The notes: generated by a model not told the origin, from the sequence alone. DNA of 18,606 nucleotides from JBAWXE01 sp037144255 (GCA_037144255.1 JBAWXE010000051.1:1-18606); one strand, 5' to 3'. Shown: positions 7,011-14,847, counted from the first letter of the stretch. Made by a program: numbers and translations.

Positions 7011-7526
7011 TTATTTCTTTTGACCAAGTAATTTTATGATATCATCACTATGATCCAATTTTGGATCTGCGTAAAACAATGTAACCCCACCCGCCTTATC
7101 TAACACTAGGTCATAAGCCTTATTTGCTGCGTACTTCTGTACTGAATTATATACACGGTCTTGTATTGGCTTTACCATTTCCTGACGCTTCTTAAATAGA
7201 TCACCTTCATAACCGAAACGTTGTTTTTGAAGGTCCTTCGCCGTCTTTTCTTTTAGAACTATCTCATCCTCACGTTTTTTCCGTACTTCATCAGAAAGCA
7301 TTGCCTTCTCTGCCTGATACGATTTATACATTCGGTCTACTTCTTGCATGCGGGTATCTATTTCCTCCTGCCAAGCTTTAGAAAGTTTATCAAGTTGAGT
7401 TTGTGCGTCTTTATAATCAGTCAGTTTTTCCAGAATATATTTAGAGTCAATAATGCAGTAACGTTGTGCATTAGCCAAACTGCTACATCCTACAATCATT
7501 AGCAGCCCTAAAAACAGCTTTTTCAT
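7011..7526 (-). CDS. OmpH/Skp family periplasmic chaperone (bamA-proximal copy)
   Basis: The second Skp-like chaperone, 171 residues. The signal sequence is MKKLFLGLLMIVGCSSLANA-Q. The mature protein starts directly with the first beta strand (RYCIIDSKYILEKL). A coiled coil (about 42-115) is followed by KAYDLVLDKAGGVTLFYA, the same body-domain motif as in the neighbouring paralogue. The two copies are clearly diverged in the coiled coil, suggesting an old duplication and possibly separate clients. One oddity is I11-V-G-C14, which could be read as a lipobox inside the signal peptide; cleavage before Q21 is more usual for this family, so I treat it as soluble. It lies 47 bases downstream of bamA and is probably in the same transcript. 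Confidence 0.92.
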   Translation of the reverse strand: MKKLFLGLLMIVGCSSLANAQRYCIIDSKYILEKLTDYKDAQTQLDKLSKAWQEEIDTRMQEVDRMYKSYQAEKAMLSDEVRKKREDEIVLKEKTAKDLQKQRFGYEGDLFKKRQEMVKPIQDRVYNSVQKYAANKAYDLVLDKAGGVTLFYADPKLDHSDDIIKLLGQKK

Positions 7527-7573
7527 ACTCTGTATATTTTAATTGTGATTAAATATTTGTTAATGAACATTCA

Positions 7574-10249
7574 TCAATCCGGTTCGAAACCTAACATGAA
7601 TGTGAATTTTGAAATATCCTTGAAGTTGGTGATACCTGCTGCCGGATTATATCTATCAAGTCCTACACCATAATCCAAGCCTAATAAACCAAACATTGGC
7701 AAGAATATTCTGATACCTACGCCTACGTCCCTATTCAATGCGAACGGATTAAAGTCTTTAAAAGTGGCCCATGCATTAGCAGCATCCACAAAAGCCAATC
7801 CGTATATAGTAGCTGTAGGGCTCAATGAGAATGGATAACGAACCTCTGCAGTATACTTATTGAATATGGTCATATTCTGTGCATATACTTCATAACCTCG
7901 TTGTGAAATTATATCCTTACCTACAAAATATGAATAACCTGATAGACCATCGCCACCTAACTGAAAGCGTTCAAATGGAGAATAACCTATATCCTTATTA
8001 TAGTAACCAAGGAAACCATACTTAGTAGAAAACTTGAACACTAAATTACCAGCAATTCGCTGATACCAGTCACCTGTAAAACGATACTTATGGTACTCTA
8101 TCCATTTATATTTTTCCTGCGCAGTTTCTCCACTATAGTCTTTATTACTGAAAGAGCTGTATGGTGGAGTAAATTGGAAAGTAAAACTGATATTAGAACC
8201 ACTACGAGGGTATAATGGCTGATCTATAGAATAACGAGCCAATACAAATTTGAAGAATAAATTATTACTATAACCATCAGTAAAATCACTAACCAATGCA
8301 TAGTTCTTCAGGAAATAGTTATTATAGTTCAATCCTAATGTTAATACGAAATCATCATCAGGCCATTTCATTCGTTTACTAATAGAAACACCACCACCAA
8401 ACAAGCGTAAATAAGCACTGTTAGGATCTGTACCTGCCGCTGCGGAAGAATACTTACTGTATACAACATTAGTAGTTAATGCGTTAGGCTTATGACCACC
8501 TAACCATGGCTCTGTAAAGGAAGTATTGAATGAATTATAGTAAGCACCATTAGACTGGTAGTTAATAGAGAAACGTTGTCCATCTCCAACGGGAAGTGGG
8601 TCCCAATATTTAGGCTTGAAAATATTCCTGATTGAGAAGTTGCTAAATACAACACCAACGTTACCATAGAAATTCACTCCACCACCAAAACCGGCAGATA
8701 ATTGCAACTGATCACTCGATTTTTCAGCTACAGTATACTCTATATCCACTGTACCATCTTCAGGATGTGGTTTAGGTTGGATACCAATTTTTTCCTGATC
8801 AAAGAATCCTAAATTAGCTATTTGGCGTTGAGAACGGATCAGTAACTCTCTGCTGAATTTGTTACCTGGATATGTACGCAATTCACGACGAATAACATGT
8901 TCATTAGTACGATTATTCCCCGATATGGTCACGTCTTTAATAGTAGCCTGAGGGCCTTCTGTTATACGCAATTCATAATTAATAGTATCACCTATCACAG
9001 ACGTTTCTACCGGATCTACATTAAAAAACAAATAACCATCATCCATGTACAAACTACTTACATCTTCCCCACCCTCCGGGCTTAGAGATCGACCTATACG
9101 AGTATCAAGTAAAGATTGATTGTACACATCTCCTTTCTTGATACCTAATACTTTGGTCAATTGGTCGTTTGAGTATTTAGTATTACCTCTCCAGGCGATA
9201 TTACCAAAGTAATATTTGCGACCTTCTTTTATTTTAATATCAATATTCAGATTTCCATTCTTTACAGGGTAAGTAGTATCTGCGACTATCTGTGCATCTC
9301 GATAGCCAAGTGAGTTGTATACACCTATCATAGCTTGTTTATCATCTTCAAATTTTGTTTGGTTGAATTTTGAAGAAGCAAACAATTTAAACCTAAAATA
9401 AGGGTCTATAGCTTCAAGTGTTTTTGATACAGAAAGGAATTTGAAATTACTGAGATACCCACCTATTGAACGATCCTTTTGAGCATACACGCCTTTATCA
9501 TCTGTAGGATGTAAAGTAATTCGTGTCATTTCCTTGGTAGATTTCAATGCTCTTTTCAATCTAGCATCTGATGCATTATCGTTTCCTACTAGGTTTATTT
9601 GATTGATATGGGTCTTATTCCCTTTATCTATATTGAATGTAAGTATCTCCGAATTGATTGCCAAGGTATCAGGGCGTTCTTTTACGCTAACCTTTACTTT
9701 ACCAAATCCTTTATCAGAAAAATATTTCTTGATACGTACTACAGCTTCTTTCTTAGTAGCATCGGTTACTACGTGCGTTTTCACCAAATGTATCTTATCC
9801 TTCAGTTCAGTTGCTTCACTTTTTTTAATACCTCTAAAATTATATTTACTTAGGTGTGGTCGTTCTTCTACTGCGATATTCAGAAACACCTTGTCTCCTA
9901 CATACTTGGTAATAGTAATAGATACATTAGAGAATAGATCTTGTTTCCATAGGTTACGAATAGCTTTAGCTATCGTTTCATCATTAGGCAAATGCACCTT
10001 CGCACCTACTGATAAATTGGTAACAGATAATAGTAAGTCTTCATCAAGAAAATGGTCTCCTGTAACAGTGATTCCACCTATCTCATATTCCTTAGGCTTA
10101 TCAGCTTCGGCTGTACCAGACATGTTTCTTTGGCCCATTTTTTTCAATCCGGAACCGTTTTCTCCCCGCATTCCTGTTTGAGCACTAACTGCGTAAGTGA
10201 AAAATAAACAAAAAATATACAGGCTATATCGCAAAGTCTTATTATACAT
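7574..10249 (-). CDS. bamA: Outer membrane protein assembly factor BamA
   Basis: The central insertase for outer-membrane beta-barrels. I place the start at 10249 (891 residues), because M-Y-N-K-T-L-R-Y-S-L then opens a clean signal peptide ending VSAQ near residue 24. The open frame extends 14 codons further up to 10291, but that would bury the signal peptide and enlarge the overlap with uppS from 8 to 50 bases. After a polar linker (25-53) come five POTRA domains. POTRA1 begins at EYEIGGITVTG; POTRA3 is enlarged, as usual in Bacteroidota; POTRA5 begins at ATIKDVTISGNN and ends near VDIEYTVAEKSS. The Omp85 barrel follows. Its lid-loop signature appears as FQLGGDGLSGYSYF with QRGYE as the VRGF-like element. 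The chain ends FTFMLGFEPD, so the terminal aromatic is three residues from the end. The overlap with uppS suggests translational coupling. Confidence 0.95.
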   Translation of the reverse strand: MYNKTLRYSLYIFCLFFTYAVSAQTGMRGENGSGLKKMGQRNMSGTAEADKPKEYEIGGITVTGDHFLDEDLLLSVTNLSVGAKVHLPNDETIAKAIRNLWKQDLFSNVSITITKYVGDKVFLNIAVEERPHLSKYNFRGIKKSEATELKDKIHLVKTHVVTDATKKEAVVRIKKYFSDKGFGKVKVSVKERPDTLAINSEILTFNIDKGNKTHINQINLVGNDNASDARLKRALKSTKEMTRITLHPTDDKGVYAQKDRSIGGYLSNFKFLSVSKTLEAIDPYFRFKLFASSKFNQTKFEDDKQAMIGVYNSLGYRDAQIVADTTYPVKNGNLNIDIKIKEGRKYYFGNIAWRGNTKYSNDQLTKVLGIKKGDVYNQSLLDTRIGRSLSPEGGEDVSSLYMDDGYLFFNVDPVETSVIGDTINYELRITEGPQATIKDVTISGNNRTNEHVIRRELRTYPGNKFSRELLIRSQRQIANLGFFDQEKIGIQPKPHPEDGTVDIEYTVAEKSSDQLQLSAGFGGGVNFYGNVGVVFSNFSIRNIFKPKYWDPLPVGDGQRFSINYQSNGAYYNSFNTSFTEPWLGGHKPNALTTNVVYSKYSSAAAGTDPNSAYLRLFGGGVSISKRMKWPDDDFVLTLGLNYNNYFLKNYALVSDFTDGYSNNLFFKFVLARYSIDQPLYPRSGSNISFTFQFTPPYSSFSNKDYSGETAQEKYKWIEYHKYRFTGDWYQRIAGNLVFKFSTKYGFLGYYNKDIGYSPFERFQLGGDGLSGYSYFVGKDIISQRGYEVYAQNMTIFNKYTAEVRYPFSLSPTATIYGLAFVDAANAWATFKDFNPFALNRDVGVGIRIFLPMFGLLGLDYGVGLDRYNPAAGITNFKDISKFTFMLGFEPD

Positions 10250-11003
10250 GCTGGGGGTTATTCGTTTGTATTTGTTCACTGGTCTTTCCAAAACGACGCT
10301 CGCGTTGTTGGTAATTCAGTATGGCTTCGTATAAATGTTGTTTCCTGAATTCAGGCCAATGCACAGGGCTGAAATAAAACTCTGCATAGGCCAATTGATA
10401 CAATAAAAAATTACTTATTCTGTTCTCTCCACTGGTACGTATCATCAATTCCGGATCTGGAAATGCTGCTGTATTTAAATAGCTATGAAATAACTGATCA
10501 TTTATTTGATCAGGGCTGACTTTTCCACTTGCCACATCAATTGCTATTTTTCGAGTAGCTTCTGTTATTTCCCAGCGCGAACTATAACTGAGTGCTAATA
10601 TCAAATTCAGTCCGCTGTTATCCGCTGTCATCTCCATGGCTTCATTCAATTCATTTTGACAAACATCAGGTAAACTGGGGAAATCCCCAATTACATGAAG
10701 ACGTACATTATTCTTCTTTAATTCATCTGCTTCCTTCCTGATCGTGTTCACCAACAGTTCCATCAAGGCGTTTACTTCTTCCTTGGGTCTGTTCCAGTTT
10801 TCAGTAGAAAATGCATACAAAGTCAAATATTTCACTCCTACTTCTCCACAACCATTCACAATATCACGCACACTAAGTACCCCCTGATGATGACCAAAAA
10901 CTCGATCTTCACCTCTCTCTTTAGCCCAACGCCCATTACCATCCATTATAATGGCAATGTGTTTAGGCAATTTATTACGGTCAATGGCTTGTAAAACGTC
11001 CAT
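10242..11003 (-). CDS. uppS: Isoprenyl transferase (undecaprenyl diphosphate synthase)
   Basis: A cytosolic cis-prenyltransferase that adds isopentenyl units to farnesyl diphosphate to make the C55 carrier for peptidoglycan and surface polysaccharides. The 253 residues fit the family. HIAIIMDGNGRWA (15-27) contains the catalytic D21 that binds Mg2+ and diphosphate. LYAFSTENWNRP (62-73) is the second conserved block, with the S-x-E-N-W used in substrate binding. LALSYSSRWEI is the third. PDPELMIRTSGENRISNFLLYQ and YAEFYFSPVHWPEF are the C-terminal signatures. It is the first gene of a minus-strand operon continuing into bamA and two ompH genes. Its final codons overlap the bamA start by 8 bases. 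A -7-like TATTTTTG lies about 38 bases upstream of the ATG. Confidence 0.96.
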   Translation of the reverse strand: MDVLQAIDRNKLPKHIAIIMDGNGRWAKERGEDRVFGHHQGVLSVRDIVNGCGEVGVKYLTLYAFSTENWNRPKEEVNALMELLVNTIRKEADELKKNNVRLHVIGDFPSLPDVCQNELNEAMEMTADNSGLNLILALSYSSRWEITEATRKIAIDVASGKVSPDQINDQLFHSYLNTAAFPDPELMIRTSGENRISNFLLYQLAYAEFYFSPVHWPEFRKQHLYEAILNYQQRERRFGKTSEQIQTNNPQHV

Positions 11004-11040
11004 AAAATGGGTACCGATCTTGAAAAGGTGTGCGAAGTTA

Positions 11041-11048
11041 CAAAAATA
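11041..11048 (-). promoter_or_regulatory. Putative -7 element of the uppS–bamA–ompH operon
   Basis: TATTTTTG on the minus strand is an exact match to TAnnTTTG and lies about 38 bases upstream of uppS. A T-rich patch about 20 bases further upstream could serve as a weak -33 element; there is no TTG. Confidence 0.4.
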
Positions 11049-11110
11049 GACGCTTCAGTTATCCATAAAAGGGGTATTCCATAGTTTAACTCGACTTTAA
11101 CGGGTATTGC

Positions 11111-11152
11111 AATTTTTATATATAAATAAATATTTTATATAAATATTAAAAA
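11111..11152. promoter_or_regulatory. 42-bp pure A/T tract in the uppS–upp divergent region
   Basis: All 42 bases are A or T, with alternating TATATA and TAAATA runs. It lies between the divergent uppS and upp genes. Such tracts can be UP elements, easily melted DNA or sites for nucleoid proteins, but no specific operator is visible. Confidence 0.35.
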
Positions 11153-11216
11153 GTTACTATTTGTTCATTACCTACACAGCTCCTTTTTTCATACATTTAA
11201 AGCCAATTTAGTATCA

Positions 11217-11867
11217 ATGATAACTAACCTTAGTACTACAAATAGCCTGCTGAGCGAATGGATACGTGAGATCCGTGATACATCTATACAAAATGACCGT
11301 ATGCGTTTTCGTAGAAATATGGAACGAATTGGTGAAGTAGCAGCATACGAGATCAGTAAAACTTTGCCATTCAATGCGATAACGGTTCAAACCCCAATGG
11401 GCGAAGCTCCTTGCGCAGAAATGCAAAGACAGCCTGTACTGGCTACCATCCTCAGAGCCGGGGTACCTCTACACCAAGGGCTTTTGAGCTATTTCGACAA
11501 AGCTGACAATGCATTTGTAGCCGCATATAGAAAACACAATAGAGACGGGTCTTTCGAAATAGAACAGCATTATGTTACCTGCCCCGATGTAAATGGCAGA
11601 CCTCTTATCATTGCTGACCCTATGTTGGCAACTGGTTCTTCCTTAGTTTTGGCTATTGAAGCACTTTTAGAACATGGAAGCCCTTCATCCATACATGTAG
11701 TAAATGCTATTGCGTGTTCCATGGGTATAGACTTCCTGACACGGAGGTTTCCGGAAGTACATATATGGGCAGGTGATATAGATGATGAATTGACTGCCAG
11801 GGGGTATATAGTCCCTGGACTGGGGGATGCAGGCGACCTGTCCTATGGAAATAAATTACAATCTTAA
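11217..11867 (+). CDS. upp: Uracil phosphoribosyltransferase
   Basis: A pyrimidine salvage enzyme: uracil plus PRPP gives UMP plus diphosphate, in the cytoplasm. The 216 residues are normal. ILRAG (78-82) is the conserved loop near the diphosphate. ADPMLATGSS (133-142) is the PRPP-binding signature. GYIVPGLGDAGD (196-207) is the uracil-recognition region, where the main chain binds the base. The catalytic domain is complete; the N-terminal 50 residues form the usual helical arm. It is transcribed divergently from uppS. A -7-like TACATTTA at 11192-11199 lies close to the ATG, but no good -33 partner is visible, so the promoter is uncertain. The following PorP-like gene has its own promoter candidate and is functionally unrelated. 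Confidence 0.96.
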   Translation: MITNLSTTNSLLSEWIREIRDTSIQNDRMRFRRNMERIGEVAAYEISKTLPFNAITVQTPMGEAPCAEMQRQPVLATILRAGVPLHQGLLSYFDKADNAFVAAYRKHNRDGSFEIEQHYVTCPDVNGRPLIIADPMLATGSSLVLAIEALLEHGSPSSIHVVNAIACSMGIDFLTRRFPEVHIWAGDIDDELTARGYIVPGLGDAGDLSYGNKLQS

Positions 11868-11895
11868 CCCAACCAAAATATTATAGCTGCATGTC

Positions 11896-11926
11896 TTGGT
11901 TAGTAAGAATATTTATTTTATTTTTA
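11896..11926 (+). promoter_or_regulatory. Putative promoter of the PorP/SprF-like gene
   Basis: TTG (11896-11898), a 20-base spacer and TATTTTTA (11919-11926), one mismatch from TAnnTTTG, lie about 48 bases before the ATG. The spacing matches known Bacteroidota promoters. Confidence 0.45.
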
Positions 11927-11973
11927 GCTTTCGAAAATTTATAAACGTAACATTATAACATAAACTTACCCAG

Positions 11974-13014
11974 ATGAAGAAAATATTATTAAGCGTTAGT
12001 GTCGGCATGGTGATAGCGAGTTCAGCAATGGCGCAGGATATACACAACACTCAATATTTTGCATCACCGTTAACATTGAACCCTGCGCTAACAGGTCTTA
12101 CATCTGCTGATGTACGTGTAGCTGCTAGTTACCGTTCTCAATGGTCTACAGTATCTGCTAACCCTTACATTACAGGTGTAGCATCTTTCGACATGGGTGT
12201 TCTTAAAGGCAAATTGCCTTCAGGAGACGCATTAGGCGTAGGTTTGATAGCTATTTACGATAAATCAGGTTTAGGTGGTTTACAAAACATGACCGTTGGT
12301 ATGTCTTTAGCTTACCACTTAGGTTTCGGTTTAGATAGACAACAACATATCTCATTTGGTATCCAAGGTTGTTTAGTTCAAAAAAGTTTGGACTTCAACA
12401 AACTGAAATTCGAAGATCAGTTCGATGTAGCTACAGGTGCAACTCCTTACACTACTCACGAACAGTTCAGCAATGCGGATTTGACTTACCCTGATTTCAA
12501 TGCTGGAATCATGTATAGTGGTAAAGTATCTGAGCACGCTACTGCTTATGCAGGAGGTTCTTACTACCACCTTACTCAGCCTATAGAAACTTTCTTACAA
12601 GGTAGCCACAAAATAAGCGGTCGTTATACTGGTTATTTAGGTGGTTCATTCGATATGAATGACAACACTGTATTATATGCTAGTGGTTTATACCAATCTC
12701 AAGCTTCTGCTACAGAGGTTATGATCGGGGCTTCAGTTGGTTTCATTTTAAATCCGGGTCATGAAGTTGATGACTATCACAAAAACACAGTATTATACTT
12801 AGGTAGCTGGTATCGCTATGGTGATGCAGTTGCTCCTTATGTAGGTTTTGAGTGGGCTAAAATGCAATTAGGTATCAGCTATGATGTGAACGTTTCTAAC
12901 TTTACTCCTGCTACTGGTGGTAATGGCGCTTACGAATTGACACTGATATTCAATGGTCACATCAACAAAGGTAACTACGGTCCTCATTACAACTGGGGCT
13001 GTCCTAAATTCTAA
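11974..13014 (+). CDS. PorP/SprF family type IX secretion membrane protein
   Basis: A predicted outer-membrane beta-barrel of the PorP/SprF family, members of which work with the type IX secretion system or anchor its adhesin substrates. It has 346 residues with signal peptide MKKILLSVSVGMVIASSAMA-Q. The family's N-terminal signature is clear: NTQYFASPLTLNPALTGL (about 25-42) followed by YRSQW (53-57). The rest alternates short amphipathic strands with G/Y-rich turns, as in a barrel, and ends with an aromatic residue (CPKF). No gldK-N, sprA/E/T or large adhesin gene is nearby, so this is an orphan paralogue. In other Bacteroidota such copies are often paired with a specific secreted partner, which is not seen here. 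A strong terminator follows. Confidence 0.92.
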   Translation: MKKILLSVSVGMVIASSAMAQDIHNTQYFASPLTLNPALTGLTSADVRVAASYRSQWSTVSANPYITGVASFDMGVLKGKLPSGDALGVGLIAIYDKSGLGGLQNMTVGMSLAYHLGFGLDRQQHISFGIQGCLVQKSLDFNKLKFEDQFDVATGATPYTTHEQFSNADLTYPDFNAGIMYSGKVSEHATAYAGGSYYHLTQPIETFLQGSHKISGRYTGYLGGSFDMNDNTVLYASGLYQSQASATEVMIGASVGFILNPGHEVDDYHKNTVLYLGSWYRYGDAVAPYVGFEWAKMQLGISYDVNVSNFTPATGGNGAYELTLIFNGHINKGNYGPHYNWGCPKF

Positions 13015-13035
13015 TTTCCCCTTACAATATATTGT

Positions 13036-13063
13036 AAATAGTCCCGGCCTCCCGGGACTATTT
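13036..13063. terminator. Strong bidirectional terminator between PorP/SprF-like gene and mpg
   Basis: A perfect 12-bp stem, AAATAGTCCCGG (13036-13047) with CCGGGACTATTT (13052-13063), closes a 4-base loop, and the plus-strand tail is T-rich. It lies between convergent genes and the arms are A/T-terminal on both sides, so it can end transcription from either direction. Confidence 0.88.
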
Positions 13064-13066
13064 TAT

Positions 13067-13672
13067 TTATAGCCCTTTCCCTTTACTTACATACTTATTC
13101 CCAATTATAAAAAAACGATAGGGCAATAGCGCATCTTCCTCTGCATAAGCAACTCCTACCCTAGTAACAGCTTCTATTTGCTTACTATGAATCTTATAAC
13201 CCCTATCCTCAATATACACATGGACATCATTAAGAGAATATCCTGTAAGTTCGGTATGAATACCTAAAGCAGCACTCATAGAACCTGGCCCGCTTGTAAG
13301 CGCAGGAACCAACACATCCTTCCCTCTGCGTTGCAGCATATACTCTACGCCATCTATGGGCTCCACGGCCCTTACAAGCACAGCATGTGGCACATCCTGT
13401 ATATTAGTAACTACATTAAAGAGATTATGAATTCCATAACACAGATACACATACGCCACTCCGCCATGCGCATACATTATTTCAGTTCTGTTAGTGCGCT
13501 TATTACCAAAAGCATGCGATGCTTTATCAGATGCCCCTGCATATGCTTCAGTCTCTGTGATCATACCGGATGTGTATACTCCATCTATATGAGTAACCAA
13601 TACTTTCCCCAGCAATTCCTTCGCTATTCTAACAACATCTTTTCGGGTATAAAAACTCTCTGGCAATATCAT
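13067..13672 (-). CDS. 3-methyladenine DNA glycosylase (AAG/Mpg family)
   Basis: A base-excision repair enzyme that removes alkylated or deaminated purines from DNA. The 201 residues are typical of bacterial AAG proteins. LARGE blocks seen are: KELLGKVLV (18-26); ITETEAYAG (38-46), which holds the catalytic glutamate; RTNRTEIMYAHGGVAYVYLCYG (59-80), with the tyrosines that intercalate or stack on the flipped base; NVVTN (86-90); and SGPGSMSAALGI (127-138). The start codon gives the family's usual N-terminus, with F7 and the KELLGK helix in place. It is divergent from the RsmI-like gene with only 28 bases between start codons. Its probable -33 TTTG lies inside the neighbour's first codons. Confidence 0.95.
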   Translation of the reverse strand: MILPESFYTRKDVVRIAKELLGKVLVTHIDGVYTSGMITETEAYAGASDKASHAFGNKRTNRTEIMYAHGGVAYVYLCYGIHNLFNVVTNIQDVPHAVLVRAVEPIDGVEYMLQRRGKDVLVPALTSGPGSMSAALGIHTELTGYSLNDVHVYIEDRGYKIHSKQIEAVTRVGVAYAEEDALLPYRFFIIGNKYVSKGKGL

Positions 13673-13677
13673 TTTAA

Positions 13678-13707
13678 AAAAGTTATAATTTTAAGGTTCT
13701 ATGCAAA
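13678..13707 (-). promoter_or_regulatory. Putative mpg promoter overlapping the neighbouring gene
   Basis: On the minus strand TTTG (13704-13707) is followed after 18 bases by TAACTTTT (13678-13685), one mismatch from TAnnTTTG. The -33 part is inside the first codons of the divergent methyltransferase gene. The -7 part ends five bases before the mpg ATG, implying a very short leader or none. Confidence 0.35.
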
Positions 13708-14405
13708 AAACAGGAACAATAGTACTCATCCCAATTCCAATTGCAGATAATGCTCTTAGTACTTTATCCGCAGATGTAGCAAAGTACACATTGCAAATTC
13801 AGCATTTCTTTGTAGAAAATCTACGAACTGCTAGACGTTTTTTAAAAGCACTGCATCCATCTATTGTTATTGACAATCTGAATTTTTCAGAAATAGATAA
13901 ACATACAGGTCCCGATATATCACAAATGAAAAGATTATTGAATGAAGGACATACTATAGGCATCATGAGTGAGGCCGGTTGTCCGGGTATTGCAGACCCT
14001 GGCGCAGAATTGGTACATGCGGCACAAAGCATGGGTTCGAAGATTATACCATTGGTAGGCCCTAATTCTCTCATCTTGGCTCTTATGGCATCAGGATTAA
14101 ATGGACAAAGTTTTTGCTTTAATGGATACCTGCCGGTGAAAGATCCTATGCGTAGTCAACGAATCAAAGCGCTGGAACAACAATCGATCAAAGAAAAACA
14201 AACACAGTTATTTATTGAAACTCCTTATAGGAATGATGTCCTTATGGCTGACCTGCTAAAGCATTGCGCAGCAAATACACAATTATGTATAGCTCAAAAC
14301 ATTACTGCTCCCGATGCTGTGATCAAAACACAGAGCATAGAAAAATGGAGAAAGAATATTCCTGCACTTGGTAAAGTACCTATGGTATTTCTGATATTAG
14401 CCTAA
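13701..14405 (+). CDS. RsmI-like SAM-dependent methyltransferase (tetrapyrrole methylase superfamily)
   Basis: A cytoplasmic S-adenosylmethionine-dependent methyltransferase. The fold is that of the corrin/porphyrin methylases, and the closest named relative by motif is RsmI, the 2'-O-methyltransferase of 16S rRNA C1402. Visible blocks are: SEAGCPGIADPGAELV (90-105), equivalent to SDAGTPxISDPG of RsmI; GPNSLILALMASGL (120-133), which binds SAM; and FIETPYRN (171-178), equivalent to the ESPHR block. At 234 residues it lacks the C-terminal extension of standard RsmI (about 280), and the N-terminus lacks the usual GTLYVVATPIGN wording. Bacteroidota often carry this short paralogue, and its exact substrate is unproven. 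It is divergent from mpg and ends 7 bases before the convergent DUF6526 gene. Confidence 0.85.
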   Translation: MQKTGTIVLIPIPIADNALSTLSADVAKYTLQIQHFFVENLRTARRFLKALHPSIVIDNLNFSEIDKHTGPDISQMKRLLNEGHTIGIMSEAGCPGIADPGAELVHAAQSMGSKIIPLVGPNSLILALMASGLNGQSFCFNGYLPVKDPMRSQRIKALEQQSIKEKQTQLFIETPYRNDVLMADLLKHCAANTQLCIAQNITAPDAVIKTQSIEKWRKNIPALGKVPMVFLILA

Positions 14406-14412
14406 AGCGGAA

Positions 14413-14847
14413 TTAGCAACGATGATTATCGGCTCTCCAATTCTTGATAGCTTTCTTAATATCATCCGGTCTCATGTTATCACTTAATGCACGATGCACT
14501 AAGGCTAAGTATTCATCATCTCCGGCAAAACGCAATGCAACAATTTGCCCCATGGTCAATCTTTGATCTAATAGCTTATTAGTAAGCAGGTAATGCCTAA
14601 AATTCTCCTCTGCACGTATCGCCCTGTTCTGTACAGTTACTGCAAAAGTTCTGCTATACAAAAACAATAATACCAACACTACAGAAATAAGGAAAGGCAA
14701 CATACCTGTATATAGCCAATTATCAGATCCTTTTACTACCACCAAATTGATAATAGCCAAAACAAGTATAACTAAAGCTATAGTGGAAGTTACGTAATGG
14801 AAACCTGGTACAAATCTTCTGTGGTTGGAATAGTTTTGCGGTTGCAT
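14413..14847 (-). CDS. DUF6526 family inner-membrane protein
   Basis: A small protein of 144 residues with two predicted transmembrane helices (about 17-38 and 44-64) and a basic, helical cytoplasmic tail. The opening NYSNHRRFVPGFHYV and the later NRAIRAEENFRHYLLTNKLLDQRL...QIVALRFAGDDEYLALVHRA pattern fit the DUF6526 family, which is common in Bacteroidota and has no known role. The tail motif LRFAGDDE (105-112) is the family's most conserved stretch. It converges on the RsmI-like gene and diverges from the M1-like peptidase gene, so it is probably a single-gene unit. I see no convincing promoter on the minus strand of the 142-base upstream gap. Confidence 0.75.
   Translation of the reverse strand: MQPQNYSNHRRFVPGFHYVTSTIALVILVLAIINLVVVKGSDNWLYTGMLPFLISVVLVLLFLYSRTFAVTVQNRAIRAEENFRHYLLTNKLLDQRLTMGQIVALRFAGDDEYLALVHRALSDNMRPDDIKKAIKNWRADNHRC

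Noticed and set aside
9603..10181. Open frame of 192 codons on the plus strand opposite bamA
   Set aside because: It lies wholly antisense to the BamA POTRA region, its translation has no recognisable domain or signal, and bamA is unambiguous. It is a shadow frame.
10250..10291. Longer bamA start at 10291
   Set aside because: It adds 14 polar residues before an evident signal peptide and extends the overlap with uppS to 50 bases; the ATG at 10249 is the better start.
11871..11901. Hairpin after upp (AACCAA with TTGGTT)
   Set aside because: Only six pairs around a 19-base loop and no T-tract after it; it overlaps the likely -33 of the next gene. Not a convincing terminator.
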